In this document: positions 35,263-43,777 of the stretch, piece by piece
Layout of the letters: every line of letters starts with the position of its first letter
How positions within the stretch are numbered: position 1 is the first letter of the stretch
Translations under genes and position numbers: made by a program
Notes under the pieces: generated by a model
What the model saw: only the letters and a program-made list of their open reading frames with translations
Database searches by the model: none
What the model was told of the DNA's origin: nothing
NCBI GenBank assembly: GCA_910586395.1
Contig: CAJUFX010000003.1
Location: 127,915 to 191,914, forward strand
Length of the DNA stretch: 64,000 nucleotides
Reading direction: 5' to 3'
Source: an uncultured Bacteroidales bacterium
GTDB lineage: Bacteria; Bacteroidota; Bacteroidia; Bacteroidales; P3

Positions 35263-36300
35263 TCAGCAACCGTGCGTAATGCGGTAAATCACATCCTCGA
35301 GTATGCCTTCGGCATCGTTGATGGAACCGCTGTCCACCCCCTTGGAACGCAGGTCATAGACTTTGAGCATGGAGAGGATGCGAGCCGTGTGCGCATAACT
35401 GTACCGCCGCGCGCAGTCGGCGTATTCGCTCAGGAAATAGGGGGGGACGCCCAGACGGGCCGCCAAATCGGAACCTCCGAGCCGGCCTTGCAGCGCGTGA
35501 TACAGCATGACCTTGCTGAAATATTTGTACAATTGCGGTAGAATCAGCATCAACGGCTGGTCGTTCAGATGTTTTTTCAGGTAATTGACAATCTTGCGCA
35601 CCTTGCTCCATTCGCCGTAGGCCAAGGCGCGGTTCAGAACAAAGACGTTGTATTCCTTGTTGATGCCGATATAGCGCTCGATATGGTCTTCGTGGACTTC
35701 CGTGCCGGCCGGCACGTTCAACACGAGCTTATCCAATTCGTTGGCCGCGAGCCGCAGGTTGTTTTCCAGACTTTCGGACAGCAACCCGAGCGCCGTATGG
35801 GCGATTCTCAGCCCCTTTTCCTGCAGGTAGGCGGCAATCCAGGAGGCGAATTGGGCGTCTTTCAATTTGGCGGCTTCGTAAAGCACGCCCGTCTTTTCTA
35901 TCAGCTTGAAAACGCCCTTGCGTTTGTCTATCTTCTTGTATTTATAACAGAAAACCAGTACCGTCGTCGCGACAGGTTGTTTGAGATAAGCCTCCAAGGC
36001 CTCCCAGCGGTCAATGAGCTGGGCCTCCCGCACAACGACGAGTTGACAGGGCGACATGACGGGATAGCGTTTGCAACAGGCCATGATGGTCGGCAAGTCG
36101 GTTTCCTTTTTCTTGACATCCTGTCCGTAAAAAACCGAATAATCGAAATCTTTTTGCGTCTCGTCCAACACCTGCGTGTCGAAAGCCTGCGTCAGCATAT
36201 CGATGTAATATTCCTCCTCGCCCCATAGGAAATAGACGGGCGCGAACTGCCGCTCCTTGATTTGGCGGAGGATGTCGATATGCTTTATGACGGTCGCCAT
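35263..36300 (-). CDS. holA: DNA polymerase III delta subunit
   Basis: Clamp-loader subunit that opens the beta clamp (dnaN is at 59579-60706). 345 residues; N-terminal FAPVYFLWGEEEYYIDMLTQAF, the LPTIMACCKRYPVMSPCQLVVVREAQ segment, LAANELDKLVLNV, and the HALQGRLGGSDLAARLGVPPYFLSEYADCARRYS collar region are those of HolA. No Walker A motif, as expected. It follows the Sua5/YciO gene by 41 bases. Confidence 0.93.
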   Translation of the reverse strand: MATVIKHIDILRQIKERQFAPVYFLWGEEEYYIDMLTQAFDTQVLDETQKDFDYSVFYGQDVKKKETDLPTIMACCKRYPVMSPCQLVVVREAQLIDRWEALEAYLKQPVATTVLVFCYKYKKIDKRKGVFKLIEKTGVLYEAAKLKDAQFASWIAAYLQEKGLRIAHTALGLLSESLENNLRLAANELDKLVLNVPAGTEVHEDHIERYIGINKEYNVFVLNRALAYGEWSKVRKIVNYLKKHLNDQPLMLILPQLYKYFSKVMLYHALQGRLGGSDLAARLGVPPYFLSEYADCARRYSYAHTARILSMLKVYDLRSKGVDSGSINDAEGILEDVIYRITHGC

Positions 36301-36341
36301 AATTTACTGGCCCTAAACTGATTCTACTTCTTTATTTAAAC

Positions 36342-36959
36342 TTATTCTTCAAATAGACCTATACCCTGACGCAAGACCTTGATTTCGTCTTGTGTGCAAT
36401 CCAAAACCGTCGAATATTGAATCTTGCCCTCGCCGCCGTCTATGACCAAATCCACCTGTTTGCCATAGCGGCTGTGAATCAACTCGGGATCGGTAAAATA
36501 TTCCGGATCGAGCTTCTCGTCCACCGGCAACGAGATATTGAGCAAGGGTTCGTCCATTACCTCTAAGATGGATTGCAGAACGGGATGGTCGGGGACGCGG
36601 ATGCCGACCTGCTTCTTGGTGGTCTGGAACAGGCGCGGCACCTCATGGTTGGCGTTGAGAATAAAGGTGTAAGGCCCCGGCACCAAAGATTTGATTTGGC
36701 GGAACAGCCCGTTGGAAATCGGACGGGCAAAGCGGGAAAGATGGCTCAAGTCGCGGCACAGCAACGTAAAGTTCATGTCATCCTTATGCTTTTGCACCAA
36801 ATTCGCCACGCGGTCCAAACTGCGGATATTGGAAAGGGAGGTGCCGAGACCGTAAATCGTGTCGGTGGGATAAATCATGATGCCGCCGTTCTGGATGCAA
36901 TGCACCAGATGGAGCACCTGTCTTTCTTGTAAGCCGGTGTCAAAAACCCTGAGCAACAT
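36342..36959 (-). CDS. Sua5/YciO/YrdC-family protein
   Basis: Probable L-threonylcarbamoyl-AMP synthase, supplying the t6A modification of ANN-decoding tRNAs, or its YciO paralogue. 205 residues, single YrdC domain: GGIMIYPTDTIYGLGTSL (25-42), the basic segment VQKHKDDMNFTLLC, LVPGPYTFILNANHEVPRL, KQVGIRVPDHPVLQ and the late DGGEGKIQYSTVLD. The KHKDDMNF segment resembles YciO more than TsaC, which has KRP, so the exact reaction is uncertain. The SRP RNA gene is upstream. Confidence 0.82.
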   Translation of the reverse strand: MLLRVFDTGLQERQVLHLVHCIQNGGIMIYPTDTIYGLGTSLSNIRSLDRVANLVQKHKDDMNFTLLCRDLSHLSRFARPISNGLFRQIKSLVPGPYTFILNANHEVPRLFQTTKKQVGIRVPDHPVLQSILEVMDEPLLNISLPVDEKLDPEYFTDPELIHSRYGKQVDLVIDGGEGKIQYSTVLDCTQDEIKVLRQGIGLFEE

Positions 36960-37054
36960 AGCGCCTGTGCCTGTTTGGTTAAAAATTCGTAAAAAATCCG
37001 GGGCGGGGGAAACCGGACGTGCGTGTCCGAACCGACCCTGTCCGTATTTATACG

Positions 37055-37157
37055 AAAAAAGGGTAAGCTACTTACATCGCACCGCTACAACCATCGTACC
37101 CTTGCTGTCTTCCAACCCTGGGGGATTAAATAGGAGCTGGTCGTGTAAGACTTACCC
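37055..37157 (-). ncRNA. ffs: Small signal recognition particle RNA (4.5S)
   Basis: On the minus strand the RNA starts GGGTAAG (37151-37157) and ends CTTACCC (37061-37067), pairing end to end. The conserved SRP apical domain is present: CCCCCAGGG, then GGAAGACAGCAAGGG, with the GGAAG tetraloop region. The 3' stem is followed by TTTTTT, so the closing stem also serves as terminator. This RNA binds Ffh for co-translational targeting. It has a near-perfect promoter directly upstream. Confidence 0.9.
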
Positions 37158-37161
37158 GATG

Positions 37162-37169
37162 CAAAAGTA
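37162..37169 (-). promoter_or_regulatory. Promoter -7 element TACTTTTG of the SRP RNA
   Basis: Exact TAnnTTTG with TTTG at 37189-37192, 19 bases upstream. The box ends 4 bases before the RNA's 5' stem, which fixes the box-to-start distance for this genome. Confidence 0.85.
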
Positions 37170-37229
37170 GCATAAATTTTAAATAAGTCAAAAAAAAGGC
37201 CGAAATTTCATTTTGCGGGAATATAATGG

Positions 37230-37237
37230 TATATTTG
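37230..37237 (+). promoter_or_regulatory. Promoter -7 element TATATTTG of the porQ operon
   Basis: Exact TAnnTTTG, 71 bases before the first start codon. No clear -33 TTG at 19-20 bases. Confidence 0.6.
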
Positions 37238-37291
37238 TCGGTTATTGCGTTGCGGAACCGGAAGAACATCCGCACCGCCCTGAAAACCCGT

Positions 37292-37298
37292 AAGGAGG
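37292..37298 (+). promoter_or_regulatory. Strong Shine-Dalgarno AAGGAGG
   Basis: Perfect match to the 16S anti-Shine-Dalgarno, 10 bases before the ATG at 37309. Unusual in Bacteroidota, where such sites are rare. Confidence 0.8.
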
Positions 37299-37308
37299 AA
37301 TAGGATAT

Positions 37309-37845
37309 ATGGCATTCTCATTCAAGCGTCCGCAAAGCAAACCGGACCGTCTGGCACTCGGCTACGCCGCCGTCTGGGGCGGTCTGACGGCCGTGGCTCT
37401 GGTGTTGCTGACCGCCGTCTGCCAATCGGCCGGCTACAAACCGGGCGCGCCGCTGACATGGATTTCCTATACCGTCCTGTTGGTGAGCCTGATCGGCGCG
37501 CCTTTGCATTACCGCCGGCAACTGGCGCCGGAAGCCCCGTTCAGCACGCGGCAGGCCTACCTCATGTGCGTCTTCCAGGCCTTGCTGGGCGCGAGCCTGT
37601 TCGTGTTGCTGCTTTACGTTTACCTGCGTTGGATCGACTTCGACTTCCTGACGGCTTTCAAGGAACGCCAGCAGCTGTATTGGCAGCGGCATCCCGATTT
37701 GACGGAGCCCGAGCGCGTGCAGCGCCTGCAATACGTTGCGGACATGCGGCCCGGCCATATCCTTTGGAACGTCTGGGGCGAACTGGTCATGATAGGGGTG
37801 CTGTTTCCGCTCCTGATCGCGTTGATGGTTAGAAAAAACAGATAA
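37309..37845 (+). CDS. DUF4199 integral membrane protein
   Basis: 178 residues with four predicted membrane helices (about 17-37, 48-66, 84-106 and 153-174) and a polar, Gln/Arg-rich segment (112-148) between the last two. This layout matches DUF4199, a Bacteroidota membrane family that often precedes a GT2 glycosyltransferase, as it does here with a 6-base gap. Function unknown; it might act as a lipid-carrier or flippase partner of the glycosyltransferase, which is inference. Confidence 0.82.
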   Translation: MAFSFKRPQSKPDRLALGYAAVWGGLTAVALVLLTAVCQSAGYKPGAPLTWISYTVLLVSLIGAPLHYRRQLAPEAPFSTRQAYLMCVFQALLGASLFVLLLYVYLRWIDFDFLTAFKERQQLYWQRHPDLTEPERVQRLQYVADMRPGHILWNVWGELVMIGVLFPLLIALMVRKNR

Positions 37846-37851
37846 GTAAAC

Positions 37852-38808
37852 ATGGATATATCGGTTATCGTACCGCTGTACAACGAAGAGGAATCGCTGC
37901 CGGAACTGACGGCTTGGATAGAGCGCGTCATGCGGGAAAACGGATTCAGTTACGAGGTTTGGCTCGTGGACGACGGCAGCCGCGACCACTCGTGGAAAGT
38001 CGTGGAGCGACTCGCCGCCGCCAACCCTTCGGTAAAGGGCATCCGTTTCCGATGCAATTACGGCAAATCGGCCGCACTCAATACGGGTTTCGAACATGCG
38101 AACGGCGAGGTCGTCATCACGATGGACGCCGACATGCAGGACAGCCCGGACGAAATTCCCGCGCTGTACCGCATGATACATGACGAGGGGTTCGACTTGG
38201 TGTCGGGCTGGAAGAAAGTCCGGCACGATCCCAAATCCAAGACCATTCCGACCAAACTGTTCAACTGGGCCACGCGCCGCATGTCGGGCGTCCGCCTGCA
38301 CGATTTCAACTGCGGACTCAAAGCCTACCGCTCGGACGTCGTAAAAACCATAGAGGTCTATGGCGAGATGCACCGTTACATTCCGGTCATCGCGAGCCGG
38401 GCGGGTTTCCGCCGCATAGGGGAGAAAGTGGTCGAACACCGCGCCCGTCAATACGGCAGCACGAAGTTCGGCGGTTGGAACCGTTTTATCAACGGACCGT
38501 TGGATTTGCTCTCCATCAGTTTCATGAGCCGGTTTTCCAAAAAACCGATGCACTTCTTCGGCAGTCTGGGGCTGTTGATTTTCTTTATCGGGTTTATCGC
38601 GGCCTGCATTATCGGCGGACAGAAACTCTGGTGCCTGAACCACGGCATACCGGCCCTATTGGTAACCGATTCGCCTTATTTTTACATTGCCTTGGTCTGT
38701 ATGATGATAGGCGCCCAGTTTTTCCTGACCGGTTATCTGGGCGAACTCGTCGGCCGCAATTCGCCGACACGCAACCAATATAACATCCGGGAGACTATCG
38801 GACAATGA
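37852..38808 (+). CDS. GT2 glycosyltransferase, polyprenyl-phosphate type
   Basis: Likely transfers a sugar from a nucleotide sugar to a polyprenyl phosphate at the inner membrane. 318 residues: GT-A domain with VIVPLYNEEESL (5-16), DDGS (40-43), the metal-binding DAD (92-94) in MDADMQDSPDE, and GLKAYRSDV; then two C-terminal TM helices (about 225-250 and 275-300). This is the DPM1/GtrB-like layout. It overlaps the next gene by 4 bases (ATGA). Confidence 0.9.
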   Translation: MDISVIVPLYNEEESLPELTAWIERVMRENGFSYEVWLVDDGSRDHSWKVVERLAAANPSVKGIRFRCNYGKSAALNTGFEHANGEVVITMDADMQDSPDEIPALYRMIHDEGFDLVSGWKKVRHDPKSKTIPTKLFNWATRRMSGVRLHDFNCGLKAYRSDVVKTIEVYGEMHRYIPVIASRAGFRRIGEKVVEHRARQYGSTKFGGWNRFINGPLDLLSISFMSRFSKKPMHFFGSLGLLIFFIGFIAACIIGGQKLWCLNHGIPALLVTDSPYFYIALVCMMIGAQFFLTGYLGELVGRNSPTRNQYNIRETIGQ

Positions 38809-39368
38809 AATACCGTGCCGTTTGGCGGCTGACGGCCGGGTCGGCCTTGTTTTTGGATAGGGACGGCGTGCTGAACCGTTGTGTGGAGGCGGGATATGTC
38901 GGTACGCGGGATGATTTTGAATTTTTGCCGGGCGTGTTGGAGGCGCTGAAAACGGCCGCCGGCCTTTTCCGGCACATTTTCGTCGTGACCAACCAGCCGG
39001 CCGTGGGCAAAGGCTTGATGACGGCCGAAGCCTTGGAGGCCCTGCACGTGTGGATGTGCGATGAAATACAGCGGGCCGGCGGCCGCATCGACCGCGTTTA
39101 CAGTTGCCCCGAACCGAAAGAAGCCCATAGTTTCGACCGTAAGCCGGCCGTGGGCATGGGGTTGCGGGCGCAGAAAGCGTTTCCTTCCGTGGTTTTCGCC
39201 GAATCGTTCATGGTGGGCGATACACGGACGGATATGGCGTTCGGACACAGGCTCGGCATGCATACGGTGCTGATCGGCCATCAAGCCGCCGCTTTGGCAC
39301 CGCCCTGCTTAGTGGAACGCCGCTACGACCGGCTGGCCGATTTTATAAATGTGATGGCGACTATATGA
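38805..39368 (+). CDS. HAD-IIIA phosphatase, GmhB-like
   Basis: 187 residues. HAD motif I is FLDRDGVLN (D18, D20), motif II VVTNQP, and motif IV VGDTRTDMAFG. GmhB removes a phosphate from heptose bisphosphate in LPS-core synthesis; related enzymes act on histidinol phosphate. The zinc knuckle of GmhB (CxH...CxC) is degenerate: only one cysteine remains in SCPEPKEAHSFDRKP. So the substrate may differ from classical GmhB. Overlaps both neighbours by 4 bases. Confidence 0.82.
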   Translation: MKYRAVWRLTAGSALFLDRDGVLNRCVEAGYVGTRDDFEFLPGVLEALKTAAGLFRHIFVVTNQPAVGKGLMTAEALEALHVWMCDEIQRAGGRIDRVYSCPEPKEAHSFDRKPAVGMGLRAQKAFPSVVFAESFMVGDTRTDMAFGHRLGMHTVLIGHQAAALAPPCLVERRYDRLADFINVMATI

Positions 39369-40525
39369 AAAGACAAGGAATATTATACGGAAGCCTGTTG
39401 GCTTGGCTGTTGGGGTTGGGCGGCGTGTCCTTTGGTTATACGGCCGTTGCGGATGCCGGCAGTACCTTTGCCGCCGAAACGACCCCGGAGGTGGCCACCG
39501 TCGGCCGGGCGGAGGCCGACACCAACCGCTTGGACGCCAAAGGGCGCAAACAGGGGCTATGGGTTCGACAGGACTCCACACGCCGGCTGTTCTACCGGGG
39601 TATTTTCAAAGACGACCTGCCGCAGGGTACGTTCGTCTATACCGACCACGAGGGGATTATGGTGGCCGAAGCTTTCTATTTCCGCGGCGGTTACGCGTCC
39701 TACAACCGGTTCTACTATCCCGACGGCAAACTGCTTTCCGAAGGCTACTATCTCGACCGTCAAAAGGACAGTGTCTGGATCTATTACCGCGAAGACGGCC
39801 GCCGCATCCGCAGCCTGACCTATAAAAACGGCTTGCAGGATGGTTTGGCCAGTCTTTACGACGACGAGGGGCATGTCATGGAAGAAATGCGTTGGTTCCG
39901 CGGCCTGCGGCAGGGCGCGTGGTGGAAACGCGAGACACAAGGTTATCAGTCCGGTTTCTATCATCTGAACAAATCGCAAGGCGCCTATCAGGCATTTTAT
40001 CCGGACAGCGGCCGCTATATCGTGGGCCATTACGACGACGGCGCCAAAGACGGCTTGTGGTCGTTCTATCTGCCGGCACCTTCCGGCCGTCTGTACAAAG
40101 AAGAGGTCTATCGTCAGAACAAGCTGATGGAAAAGCGTCTTTTCCTGCAAATTTCCGGCGAGTTGCGCGCCATAACCATTGATACGGTCGTAGCCGTGCT
40201 CAAAAGCCCGGACGGCATGGGCGATGTGTTCACGCAAAGCGGCGGCATGCTGCACAGCGACGAATCGTTTGAAAACGTTTGCCAAATCATAGGTTTGGAT
40301 CAATTTTTCTACGCGCACGAAAGCGCGTTGGTTTCTTACGGCTTTGCGGAAGATCTGCGCGAGGAGGACGGCATGGCGGTGCTGGTGCTGTCGGTGCCTT
40401 TGCCGTTTACGCTCTATGCCGACGAAAACGCCGTCCAGAACTGGAAGAGCGTCCACAGCCGCGCCGCCGTACCGGCGGAAACGGAGAACGTGGAAGACGG
40501 CAGGGAGGAGGGGACCGATGAATAG
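39365..40525 (+). CDS. Secreted MORN-like repeat protein, unknown function
   Basis: 386 residues with an N-terminal signal peptide (about 1-36). Residues 55-235 are repeated units of the MORN/YwqK type, each with a pattern like YxxGxxxGxWxxY (KGRKQGLWV, KDDLPQGTFVYTD, YPDGKLLSEGYYLDRQKDSVWIYY, KNGLQDGLASLY, DDGAKDGLWSFY). The C-terminal third is without repeats or known motifs. Such repeats are common in exported Bacteroidota proteins. It overlaps porQ by 8 bases. Confidence 0.78.
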   Translation: MKRQGILYGSLLAWLLGLGGVSFGYTAVADAGSTFAAETTPEVATVGRAEADTNRLDAKGRKQGLWVRQDSTRRLFYRGIFKDDLPQGTFVYTDHEGIMVAEAFYFRGGYASYNRFYYPDGKLLSEGYYLDRQKDSVWIYYREDGRRIRSLTYKNGLQDGLASLYDDEGHVMEEMRWFRGLRQGAWWKRETQGYQSGFYHLNKSQGAYQAFYPDSGRYIVGHYDDGAKDGLWSFYLPAPSGRLYKEEVYRQNKLMEKRLFLQISGELRAITIDTVVAVLKSPDGMGDVFTQSGGMLHSDESFENVCQIIGLDQFFYAHESALVSYGFAEDLREEDGMAVLVLSVPLPFTLYADENAVQNWKSVHSRAAVPAETENVEDGREEGTDE

Positions 40526-41588
40526 ACGCAGGCTGTTGTTGTGGGCCGGTTTTCTCGCGGCCTGTATCGGTTGCGGACGGGCGCAGAGCGGCGGCTATTC
40601 GTTCGAATTCCTCAACATGACCAATCCGGCGCGTCAGGCGGCCTTGGGAGCCGAATTCCTCTCGGTGCGCGACGCCGACATACAGTTGGCCCTGGCCAAT
40701 CCATCCCTCATCACGTCCGAAATACACAACAACCTCGCTGTCAATTACGTCAATTATTTCAGCGGCATTAACTACGGCTTCCTTTCCTACGCCCGCAACT
40801 TCGATAAAGTCGGCAATTTCGCGTTTCACGTACAGTTCGCCAACTATGGCAAAATAGACCGCACCAATGAGTTCGGCGCGGTAACGGGCGAGGCGACGGC
40901 CAACGACGCCGCCATCATCCTCGGTTGGGGACGCTCGTTGGACACGCATTTCACCATAGGCGCCAGTTTCAAGATCATCGGCTCGTTTATCGACCGCTAT
41001 TCGGCCGTTGGCATGGCGGTCGATGTGGCCGCCACCTACGCCAACAAGTCGCGCATGTTCGCCGTTTCGTTGCTGTTGCGCAACATGGGCGGCGCGCTCA
41101 AGACGTATGCCGGCGACGGCGGCAACCGCATGCCGTTCGAAGTGGCCGTCGCCCTGTCGCAGAAGATACCGCACGCGCCGTTCCGACTGTTGTTGGAATT
41201 TCCCAATCTACAGAAATGGAATCTGAACTACGACGACCCGTTCGGCGCGGTGGATTTGGTTACCGGCGAACGCAAGAAACGCAGCAAAGCCGGCGACTTT
41301 TTTGATGATTTGGGCCGTCATATCGTGGTGGGGCTGGAATTGATCCCCTACAAAGGGTTTTACCTGCGCGCCGCCTACAATTACGACCGCGGACAGAACA
41401 TGAGTACGACGGGTAAGCCCGGCATGGTCGGTTTTTCGTGGGGCTTCGGCTTCCGCGTCTATAAATTCAACTTCAGTTACGCGCGTTCGGCCTACCACTT
41501 GGTCGGTTCACCCAATTACCTCAGTCTTTCCATCGACATCGACGCCATACAGAAAAAAGGCTTCAAAAACATGAAGTGGAACGAATAA
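40518..41588 (+). CDS. porQ: Type IX secretion system protein PorQ
   Basis: Outer-membrane FadL-like barrel of the T9SS attachment complex, working with PorU, PorV and PorZ on cargo signal removal and anchoring. 356 residues, signal peptide ending near RAQ (23). The PorQ hallmarks are YSFEFLNMTNPARQAALGAEFLSVRDADIQLALANPSL, NVNYVNYFSGINYGFLSYA-like segment, FANYGKIDRTNEFGAVTGE, and the later IPHAPFRLLLEF. The start at 40518 follows a GGAGGAGGGG stretch (40504-40513); the longer frame from 40344 lies inside the MORN gene. Confidence 0.93.
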   Translation: MNRRRLLLWAGFLAACIGCGRAQSGGYSFEFLNMTNPARQAALGAEFLSVRDADIQLALANPSLITSEIHNNLAVNYVNYFSGINYGFLSYARNFDKVGNFAFHVQFANYGKIDRTNEFGAVTGEATANDAAIILGWGRSLDTHFTIGASFKIIGSFIDRYSAVGMAVDVAATYANKSRMFAVSLLLRNMGGALKTYAGDGGNRMPFEVAVALSQKIPHAPFRLLLEFPNLQKWNLNYDDPFGAVDLVTGERKKRSKAGDFFDDLGRHIVVGLELIPYKGFYLRAAYNYDRGQNMSTTGKPGMVGFSWGFGFRVYKFNFSYARSAYHLVGSPNYLSLSIDIDAIQKKGFKNMKWNE

Positions 41589-41686
41589 ACCCGATACGGA
41601 AGCGATAAATCGTCTCCGTTTATTCAAAAAACAGATATTTGACACATACGATTTCAGTCTTTTTTCCCTTTGTGTGTATAATTGGT

Positions 41687-41694
41687 TAACTTTG
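41687..41694 (+). promoter_or_regulatory. Promoter -7 element TAACTTTG
   Basis: Exact TAnnTTTG just before the acidic-tail protein gene. Predicted start near 41699, so the in-frame ATG at 41674 cannot be the start codon. Confidence 0.65.
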
Positions 41695-41709
41695 CATGAA
41701 ACCATAATA

Positions 41710-42819
41710 ATGAATATTATGAATATCAAAAAGATTTTGATGCTTTTAGGTCTGGCGGGCCTATTGAATGCCGGACTGACCCGCGCCCAAGCCCCGGAAA
41801 CCGTCCGGCCGCAGGATTCCTTGATTGCTGTCGATACGGTATTGAAAGACGGTATCCGTTTCATCCAATCCCGCGATTTCGAAATTTACCGAGGCTGGAC
41901 GACCGGCGCCGCCTTCAATCTGAGTTATGCCGACCGCCCCGGCGACACGACGCCTTACCGGCTCAACATCACCTTCATCGAGGGCCAACTCACGATGACG
42001 GCCGGAGAGACCAAACTGCTGTTGAAACTGAAGAAAGCCAAAACCGTGTTGGAACTCATCAACACGAAAAACATCGGCCCTTCGGATTACTGGAGCGAAT
42101 TGACCAAAGACGGCACCTACTATTATACAACGCCCTCGTTCGCCATTTCCGAAGCGCAGATTCAGCAGATTGCCGCGGATAAGGTCGCCAAGATGCGCCT
42201 GATCTATGACAAAGGCAAATTCGACCGGGAAATTCAGAACAATGCCGCCGTTTTGGGCTTTCGCGCCGCCTACGCCGCCATCCGACAGCGTCTGGAAGCG
42301 GCAACGGCAGCCGGAATGGCCGAAGAACCCGTGACGGCTGTCGAGGCCAAACCGGAGGAAGAAGCATCCTATGGCTATATCGTGGACGAAGAGGGCGAGG
42401 GGAATTCCGTAGAGGAGGAAGAGGCGGTAGAAGAAGTCGAGGAGACAACTGAGGATGAGAAAGCCGAGGCCGTTGAGGAAGCGGTAGCGGAGGAAACCGA
42501 AGAAACTGAAGAAAAATCAGTTGAAGAAGTTGTTGAGGAGGCCGAAGAGGCGACAGAGGAACAGGCTGAAGCAGTTGAGGAAGAAGCGGTAGAGGAAGCC
42601 GTCACAACACCAGAGGGAACCACGCCGGCAACACCGGTGGAAGTACCTGAATCCGTAGCCGAAGAAGCAGCGGAAGCGGTGGAGGAAACCGCGACGATGG
42701 AAGAAAACGCCGCTACCGAAGAAACAACAGCGGCTGAGGAAACCGTCGAACCTGAAACTGAAACCGAAACCGAAGCGGATCCTGCAACAGATTCGGAAGA
42801 AACGGTCATCGAGAACTGA
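41710..42819 (+). CDS. Secreted protein with long acidic low-complexity tail
   Basis: 369 residues. Signal peptide to about RAQ (27). A folded part (30-200) includes FEIYRGWTTGAAFNLSYADRPGD, a strand-rich stretch and a helix at 150-200; I recognise no family. From about 205 to the end the sequence is low-complexity, rich in Glu, Val, Ala and Thr (repeats of VEEA, EETEE, AEEV types), without structure and strongly negative. The tail may bind divalent cations or act as a spacer; its length may vary between strains. ATG at 41719 is an alternative start. Confidence 0.75.
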   Translation: MNIMNIKKILMLLGLAGLLNAGLTRAQAPETVRPQDSLIAVDTVLKDGIRFIQSRDFEIYRGWTTGAAFNLSYADRPGDTTPYRLNITFIEGQLTMTAGETKLLLKLKKAKTVLELINTKNIGPSDYWSELTKDGTYYYTTPSFAISEAQIQQIAADKVAKMRLIYDKGKFDREIQNNAAVLGFRAAYAAIRQRLEAATAAGMAEEPVTAVEAKPEEEASYGYIVDEEGEGNSVEEEEAVEEVEETTEDEKAEAVEEAVAEETEETEEKSVEEVVEEAEEATEEQAEAVEEEAVEEAVTTPEGTTPATPVEVPESVAEEAAEAVEETATMEENAATEETTAAEETVEPETETETEADPATDSEETVIEN

Positions 42820-42841
42820 GAACGGCCGGTTTCAAATAGTC

Positions 42842-42876
42842 AAAGCCCTGGGGTTCATTCATCGCTCCGGGGCTTT
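42842..42876. terminator. Bidirectional terminator-like hairpin
   Basis: AAAGCCCTGG / CCGGGGCTTT (one G-U) between convergent genes; it overlaps the last stop codon of the transporter gene. T-runs are short. Confidence 0.6.
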
Positions 42877-43777
42877 ATGCTTTATCCGCCTGCCGTTTTT
42901 TATATAACTGTACCGAGTTCACAAGGTTCTGCCAAATGATGTAGGAGCCTAAGCCAACGAGCGACAGATGGGAGAGGTAGGCCGAGGCCATCCACAGGGC
43001 CAACACGACGTTTTTCTGGCCTAAACTCTGTCCGCCGCTGATGCCGTCTCCGACCGGTGCGCCGAGACGTTTGCCGAGCCAAAACTGACCGAGACACAAC
43101 AGGCAGGCACCGGCCATCATCAAGATTCCCAACGCTAAATCAGATTTGTTTTCGACAATGACGGCCGTTGTCTTGGCTGTTGCGAACACAACGCAACAGG
43201 CCCACAGGTAAAACGATATGTCGTGGTGCGCCGCCATACCGGCATGCAGTTTCGGCCAAACGATTTTCAAAATGAAAGCCAATACGAACGGCCCGATTAA
43301 AATAGGCATGATGTGGCGCAGAATGCCGAAACAAGCTACCCAAAAGCCTTCGTAAGCGGGTTGCGGGTGAATGATCGGAAACAAGAGCGGCGCGACAAAC
43401 GCGACCATCGTACTGGACAGCAACACATAAGAGGCGTTCGTCGCGCCGTTGCCGCCCAATTTCATCGTCACGACGGCCGAAGCGGCCGCGGTGGGCGCCA
43501 ACACGCACATGAGGAAACATTCGGCCGCGACATGGCTGAAAGGTTCGCAAGCTATATACAGCGTCAGACTACCGAAAATCTGTATCAACAGAAACCACAG
43601 GTGTATCCGGCTGAACCGGATTTCCCGCGGCGAGATGCGGCAAAACGTAAACAAAAGCATGAAAAACAGAAGATAGGGCATGATGAAGTCCGCTTTAGGG
43701 AACCATCGGTAGCCCCCTATGCCGATCAGGATGGCAAAGACCAGCGCCCAGTTCTTGATAAAATTGACGATTTGCAT
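42875..43777 (-). CDS. BASS/SBF-type membrane transporter
   Basis: 300 residues with about nine or ten membrane helices. The layout resembles the bile acid:sodium symporter (SBF) superfamily: the helix-breaking LAPTAAASAVVTMKLGGNGATNASYVLLSSTMVAFVAPLLFP segment in the first half and SGGQSLGQKNVVLALWMA in the second half correspond to the two crossover regions. The substrate is unknown; bacterial members carry organic anions such as pantoate or pyruvate. Single gene; no clear -7 box upstream. Confidence 0.72.
   Translation of the reverse strand: MQIVNFIKNWALVFAILIGIGGYRWFPKADFIMPYLLFFMLLFTFCRISPREIRFSRIHLWFLLIQIFGSLTLYIACEPFSHVAAECFLMCVLAPTAAASAVVTMKLGGNGATNASYVLLSSTMVAFVAPLLFPIIHPQPAYEGFWVACFGILRHIMPILIGPFVLAFILKIVWPKLHAGMAAHHDISFYLWACCVVFATAKTTAVIVENKSDLALGILMMAGACLLCLGQFWLGKRLGAPVGDGISGGQSLGQKNVVLALWMASAYLSHLSLVGLGSYIIWQNLVNSVQLYKKRQADKA

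Noticed and set aside
36877..37170. Open frame across the SRP RNA and Sua5/YciO start
   Set aside because: The stretch is explained by an SRP RNA with conserved apical motif and promoter and by the start of the Sua5/YciO gene.
42310..42819. Possible VNTR or CRISPR-like repeat in the acidic tail
   Set aside because: The tail uses irregular GAA/GAG/GTA triplets without a fixed unit length; it is coding low complexity.
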